Positions 25,397 to 28,567 of a DNA stretch of 28,567 bases are shown here, one piece after another. Source of the stretch: Bacteroidales bacterium UBA5219 (lineage in GTDB: Bacteria > Bacteroidota > Bacteroidia > Bacteroidales > ML635J-15). The stretch is from NCBI GenBank assembly GCA_002412425.1, contig DHVB01000003.1, positions 18,055 to 46,621 of the forward strand. The letters run 5' to 3'. Below the pieces are notes generated by a model. The model did no database searches and had not been told where the DNA came from. It worked only from the letters and a program-made list of their open reading frames with translations. How positions within the stretch are numbered: position 1 is the first letter of the stretch; each line of letters starts with the position of its first letter. Position numbers and translations under genes: made by a program.

Positions 25397-26059
25397 TTAA
25401 TCTAACTGCATTTCTTTTAGATTTTCTGATACTATAAAATCAGCTTCTGTAACTGCTTTAATGTCTTCAACAGTAAATTCTGGATGTATTTCAGTTAACA
25501 CAATTCCTTTTTCAGTAATTTCCATTACACACATTTCGGTAATGATTGTATTTACTTGTCCTTTTGCAGTTAGTGGTAGTGTACATTTCTTTAAAATTTT
25601 AGGTCTTCCTTTTGCAGTATGTTCCATTGCTAAAATAACTCTGCGAGCACCAACTAATAAATCCATTGCACCACCCATACCTGGAGTTAATTTTCCAGGA
25701 ATTGTCCAGTTTGCTAAGTCGCCACTTGGGTCAACTTGCATAGCACCTAAAACAGTTACGTCAACATGTCCACCACGAACTATACCAAAAGATCGTGAAG
25801 AGTCAAATGATGCAGCACCTAGATTAGCTGTAATATAACCACCTCCAGCATTTACTAAGTTTTCGTCTTCTTTGCCTGGTTCAGGACTTGGTCCCATACC
25901 CAACAATCCATTTTCAGATTGTAAGGTTACTTTTACTCCTTCAGGCAAATAATTTGGAACTAAAGTAGGAATACCAATGCCTAAATTTACAATATCGCCA
26001 TCATTTATTTCTTTGGCAACTCGTTTTGCGATTACTTCTCGCATTTGATTTTTGTCCAT
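25397..26059 (-). CDS. atoA: 3-oxoacid/butyrate-acetoacetate CoA transferase, subunit B
   Basis: A 220-residue beta subunit of a class I CoA transferase. The catalytic glutamate is Glu49 in the SENGLLGMGP motif, and the GGAMDLL region follows. Class I enzymes move CoA between acyl groups through a glutamyl-CoA thioester and need an A subunit. In lysine fermenters the pair transfers CoA from butyryl-CoA to acetoacetate. The A subunit gene is not next to it: the flanking genes are kamE (16 bases upstream) and thiolase. It may lie elsewhere or be shared with another operon. The substrate is inferred from the neighbours. Confidence 0.9.
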   Translation of the reverse strand: MDKNQMREVIAKRVAKEINDGDIVNLGIGIPTLVPNYLPEGVKVTLQSENGLLGMGPSPEPGKEDENLVNAGGGYITANLGAASFDSSRSFGIVRGGHVDVTVLGAMQVDPSGDLANWTIPGKLTPGMGGAMDLLVGARRVILAMEHTAKGRPKILKKCTLPLTAKGQVNTIITEMCVMEITEKGIVLTEIHPEFTVEDIKAVTEADFIVSENLKEMQLD

Positions 26060-26075
26060 GCTTTAAAATTTTATT

Positions 26076-26867
26076 TTATTTATTATTAATTCTTCTATCC
26101 ATTTCTTGAGCTATATAGCTTGCAACATCATCAGCATAAGAGTTCATTCCAAAGCCAGCATCGTAGCCCAATTCTTTTGCTAACTCATGTGAAATTCTTG
26201 GTCCACCGCAAATCAATAAAACTTTATCCCTTAGTCCTTCAGCTTCTAACATTTCAACTAATTCGGTAAGGTTTTTAATATGAATATCTTTTTGTGTTAC
26301 TGTTTGCGAAACTAATAATGCGTCAGCTTTTAACTCAATTGCTTTAGCAATAAAATCTTCGTTTAAAACTTGTGCACCCATATTTAAGGCTTCAATCATT
26401 TCGTATCTTTCTAAACCAAAATGTCCTGCATAGCCTTTCATATTCATAATTGCATCAATACCAACAGTATGAGCATCTGTTCCAGTACTAGCTCCAATAA
26501 CAACTAATTTTCTTCCTATATTTTGACTTATGAATTCGTCTGTTTCAGCCATGTTCATCACATTTGATTCTACTTTTGGAACGTGAATGCTTGTAAAATC
26601 TACAGTATGAGTGCAAGAACCATAACAAACAAAAAAAGTAAATCCTTTTGTAAGTTCTTTGAAATAAACTACTTGTGGTTCTTCAAAACCCATTTTTCTC
26701 ATTAGTTGTTTTGCTGCCTCACTTGCTTCGTCGCTACAAGGTACTGGCAAAGTAAAACTAAGCTGGACTTTTCCATCGTTCATGGTATCTCCATATGGTT
26801 TTACTTTTTTAAGGTCTAATATTTTATCAAATTCTTTTTTATCCATTGAATAATTTCCGCCACTCAT
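26076..26867 (-). CDS. kamE: Lysine 5,6-aminomutase beta subunit
   Basis: A 263-residue B12-dependent subunit of the enzyme that moves the terminal amino group of D-lysine (or beta-lysine) from C6 to C5. His133 in the DAHTVG motif would be the lower cobalt ligand, and Lys144 in MNMKG the residue that forms the internal aldimine with PLP. Both fall at the same residue numbers as reported for the Clostridium sticklandii enzyme, which supports the start at 26867. A later CGGPRISHELAKELG segment is typical of cobalamin-binding domains. The gene overlaps kamD by one base (TAATG) and has an unusually good Shine-Dalgarno site inside the end of kamD. Confidence 0.95.
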   Translation of the reverse strand: MSGGNYSMDKKEFDKILDLKKVKPYGDTMNDGKVQLSFTLPVPCSDEASEAAKQLMRKMGFEEPQVVYFKELTKGFTFFVCYGSCTHTVDFTSIHVPKVESNVMNMAETDEFISQNIGRKLVVIGASTGTDAHTVGIDAIMNMKGYAGHFGLERYEMIEALNMGAQVLNEDFIAKAIELKADALLVSQTVTQKDIHIKNLTELVEMLEAEGLRDKVLLICGGPRISHELAKELGYDAGFGMNSYADDVASYIAQEMDRRINNK

Positions 26868-28426
26868 TATTTGTTTCCTCCTTTCATTATTTCGATAAAT
26901 GGGTTAAAATAATTTTCGGATTTTTGTACAACACCTGCTAATCCTTTGCCACCAGTTTTTGATCTTTTAGTATCGGCAAACAATCCTTTTTCTAAAGCAT
27001 CAAATAATCCAACTTTATCAATTTCGCTCAATAAAGCATGTGCATTGTTTAGTACTTCTTGCGCTCTTTTTTGAATTATTCCATTTTCTTTGAACTCAAC
27101 TTCGTCTCCAATATTTTTTAAGTTGTTAAAAACATATTTTGCATTTTCTATAGCTAAATATCTATCAGAAATAAATGGAGTGTGAATAGCTTCGGTTAAC
27201 ATTCCCAAAAGTTGTATTCCTTGTTGTGTCCAAATAGATACAACATTGAAAAGTGCATTTTGAATATGTCCTTTAAAAATATTTCCAGTCATAAATTTTG
27301 TTGGTGGCATATATTTTAAAGGAGCTTTTGGGAAAATTTCCCTAGTCATTTGAGCTTGAGCAAGTTCGTATAAAAATCCATTTTCCATTTCTGGGTCCAT
27401 TTCAAAAGCATGTCCCAAACCCATTTGTTCTTCAGGCATTCCAGCAAGTAGTGCTAATTGTTCGTTTATAAGGTCTGAAGCTAAAACTGTATGTGCTTGT
27501 TCATAAGCATCAGCAGTTGTTAAATAATTATCTTCGCCAGTATTTATAATTACGCCTGCAAATCCATTTATAACTCTTGAAAAATATTGGTCAACAATTG
27601 TTCTTTGTTGATTTATATCGCGAAACAAGATTCCATAGAGTGCGTCGTTTAACATAACGTCTAGTCGTTCTATAGCTCCCATAGCAGCAATTTCGGGCAT
27701 GCACAATCCTGAACAGTAGTTGCACAAGCGAATATAACGTCCAACTTCTTCGCCAACTTCGTCTAATGCTGCACGCATAATTTTAAAGTTTTCTTGAGTG
27801 GCAAAAGTTCCGCCAAAGCCTTCGGTAGTAGCACCATAAGGAACATAGTCTAATAAACTTTGTCCAGTAGTTCTAATTACTGCAATAATATCAGCGCCTT
27901 GGCGAGCAGCAGCTTGAGCTTGAATAGCATCTTCGTAAATATTACCTGTGGCAACAATTACATAGATATAAGGTTTACTACCTTCGCCTAAGCGAGAAAG
28001 ATATTCATTACGAATTGCAACATTTTTCTTGATTTTTTCAACGCTAGCATTTACGTATGGCATTATAGCTTTTTCAATGCTTGCTTTATCTCTTATTGGA
28101 AGTTTGCAAATGTTAAAATCTTCGTTTGCAATTTTTTCGGCTATTTGTTGTGGATTTAATCCAGTTTCTAAAATTGCATTTCCAAGAAAAAATAAAATAC
28201 CTTCACTTAGCGACTTGTTTTCCTGAATTTGGTCAATAACAACGTTTGGTAAAGGTATGTCGTTAGAATTAACTCCGTCTATTCCTAAAAGGCGACAAAG
28301 TGAGCGCTCTACTGCAACAGTAGTATATTGATTAACAAAATCTTGAACTTCGTCTGCAATATTCTTTGCAATTTGTCTTGCAGATTCAATTTTTTTCTGA
28401 TCTAATCCTAATTTACTCGTCTTCAT
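26867..28426 (-). CDS. kamD: Lysine 5,6-aminomutase alpha subunit
   Basis: A 519-residue protein of the usual KamD length, which carries the TIM-barrel that binds PLP and the adenosyl part of B12. Recognisable segments include YIYVIVATGNIYEDA, YGATTEGFGGTFATQ, LCNYCSGLCMPE and the C-terminal half with MPPTKFMTGNIF. With KamE it forms the 5'-deoxyadenosylcobalamin- and PLP-dependent mutase that starts the 3,5-diaminohexanoate branch of anaerobic lysine breakdown. It is the first visible gene of the kamD-kamE-CoA transferase-thiolase run and is preceded by a non-coding stretch to the window end. The reading frame is complete. Dehydrogenase (kdd) and cleavage (kce) genes are not in view. Confidence 0.95.
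   Translation of the reverse strand: MKTSKLGLDQKKIESARQIAKNIADEVQDFVNQYTTVAVERSLCRLLGIDGVNSNDIPLPNVVIDQIQENKSLSEGILFFLGNAILETGLNPQQIAEKIANEDFNICKLPIRDKASIEKAIMPYVNASVEKIKKNVAIRNEYLSRLGEGSKPYIYVIVATGNIYEDAIQAQAAARQGADIIAVIRTTGQSLLDYVPYGATTEGFGGTFATQENFKIMRAALDEVGEEVGRYIRLCNYCSGLCMPEIAAMGAIERLDVMLNDALYGILFRDINQQRTIVDQYFSRVINGFAGVIINTGEDNYLTTADAYEQAHTVLASDLINEQLALLAGMPEEQMGLGHAFEMDPEMENGFLYELAQAQMTREIFPKAPLKYMPPTKFMTGNIFKGHIQNALFNVVSIWTQQGIQLLGMLTEAIHTPFISDRYLAIENAKYVFNNLKNIGDEVEFKENGIIQKRAQEVLNNAHALLSEIDKVGLFDALEKGLFADTKRSKTGGKGLAGVVQKSENYFNPFIEIMKGGNK
26876..26884 (-). promoter_or_regulatory. Strong Shine-Dalgarno site for kamE
   Basis: The minus strand reads AAAGGAGGA with the GGAGG core 9-10 bases before the kamE ATG. 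The site lies within the last codons of kamD (Lys-Gly-Gly-Asn-Lys). Other genes in the window, including kamD and thiolase, lack such a site, as is usual in Bacteroidota. It probably supports coupled translation of the two aminomutase subunits, or may be a by-product of the codons used. Confidence 0.5.
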
Positions 28427-28469
28427 TAATTTCGTTTTTAAAAATCAAAACTTATAAGTTTCAAGATTG

Positions 28470-28477
28470 CAAATTTA
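28470..28477 (-). promoter_or_regulatory. Candidate -7 box of the kam operon
   Basis: The minus strand reads TAAATTTG, matching the TAnnTTTG consensus, with a leader of roughly 37 bases to the kamD start. No clear -33 TTG occurs 17-23 bases upstream. The rest of the 141-base stretch to the window end is AT-rich and holds no gene. Confidence 0.35.
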
Positions 28478-28567
28478 AATAAAAATCTGGAAAATAAAAA
28501 TAATTATTTAATTGATAATTTATAATTAATAATTTATTGGTAAGTGTCAAGTTTCACAAGGTTGTTT

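Noticed and set aside
28540..28567. Possible further copy of the intergenic repeat at the window end
   Set aside because: Only AAGTGTCAA is shared exactly with the repeat at 2903, and the following bases do not continue the match. The window ends before it can be judged.

Overview
The window is AT-rich bacterial DNA from a member of the Bacteroidota, almost certainly an anaerobe with a fermentative, iron-sulfur-rich metabolism. The phylum call rests on SprA (the outer-membrane barrel of the type IX secretion system, T9SS), a surface protein with a T9SS C-terminal sorting domain, the ruvA-sprA-gcvH gene order known from this phylum, promoter-like TAnnTTTG boxes, and a near absence of Shine-Dalgarno sites. 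Anaerobic life is suggested by a lysine 5,6-aminomutase operon, a sensory-type [FeFe]-hydrogenase and two ferredoxin-type P-loop ATPases. No genus can be named from this alone.

Layout. (1) 1-2889, plus strand: a fragment of an intergenic repeat, two overlapping MinD/Mrp-like ATPases with inserted 2x[4Fe-4S] ferredoxin modules, and a heptose-7-phosphate kinase. (2) 2890-3154: a palindrome-rich intergenic repeat. (3) 3155-6804, minus: a large T9SS-secreted adhesin-like protein split by an apparent frameshift near 5600. (4) 6938-16263, minus: an IspD/TarI-type cytidylyltransferase, a second complete repeat copy with terminal inverted repeats, gcvH, the 2483-residue SprA and ruvA. (5) 16371-20986, minus: a tight operon of UDP-glucose dehydrogenase, a [2Fe-2S] thioredoxin-like ferredoxin, a PAS-containing sensory [FeFe]-hydrogenase homologue and a SpoIIE/PP2C phosphatase. 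(6) 21169-24035, minus: a lipoprotein and a two-gene FtsX-type ABC exporter. (7) 24154-28426, minus: kamD-kamE-CoA transferase B-thiolase, closed by a perfect hairpin terminator.

How the genes fit together. SprA would carry proteins like the split 3155-6804 product through the outer membrane. The phosphatase, hydrogenase and ferredoxin genes look like a redox- or H2-sensing relay: the hydrogenase keeps the four H-cluster cysteines but has Asn where catalytic enzymes have the proton-relay Cys, so it probably senses rather than turns over H2. The kam operon supplies the B12/PLP aminomutase step of lysine fermentation together with end-of-pathway CoA-handling enzymes; the remaining pathway genes and the CoA-transferase A subunit are not in the window. 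Most genes belong to known families. The least explained items are the hydrogenase-phosphatase operon led by ugd, the paired ferredoxin-ATPases and the intergenic repeat family. All identifications are from reading the sequence and recalling families; no database search was run.
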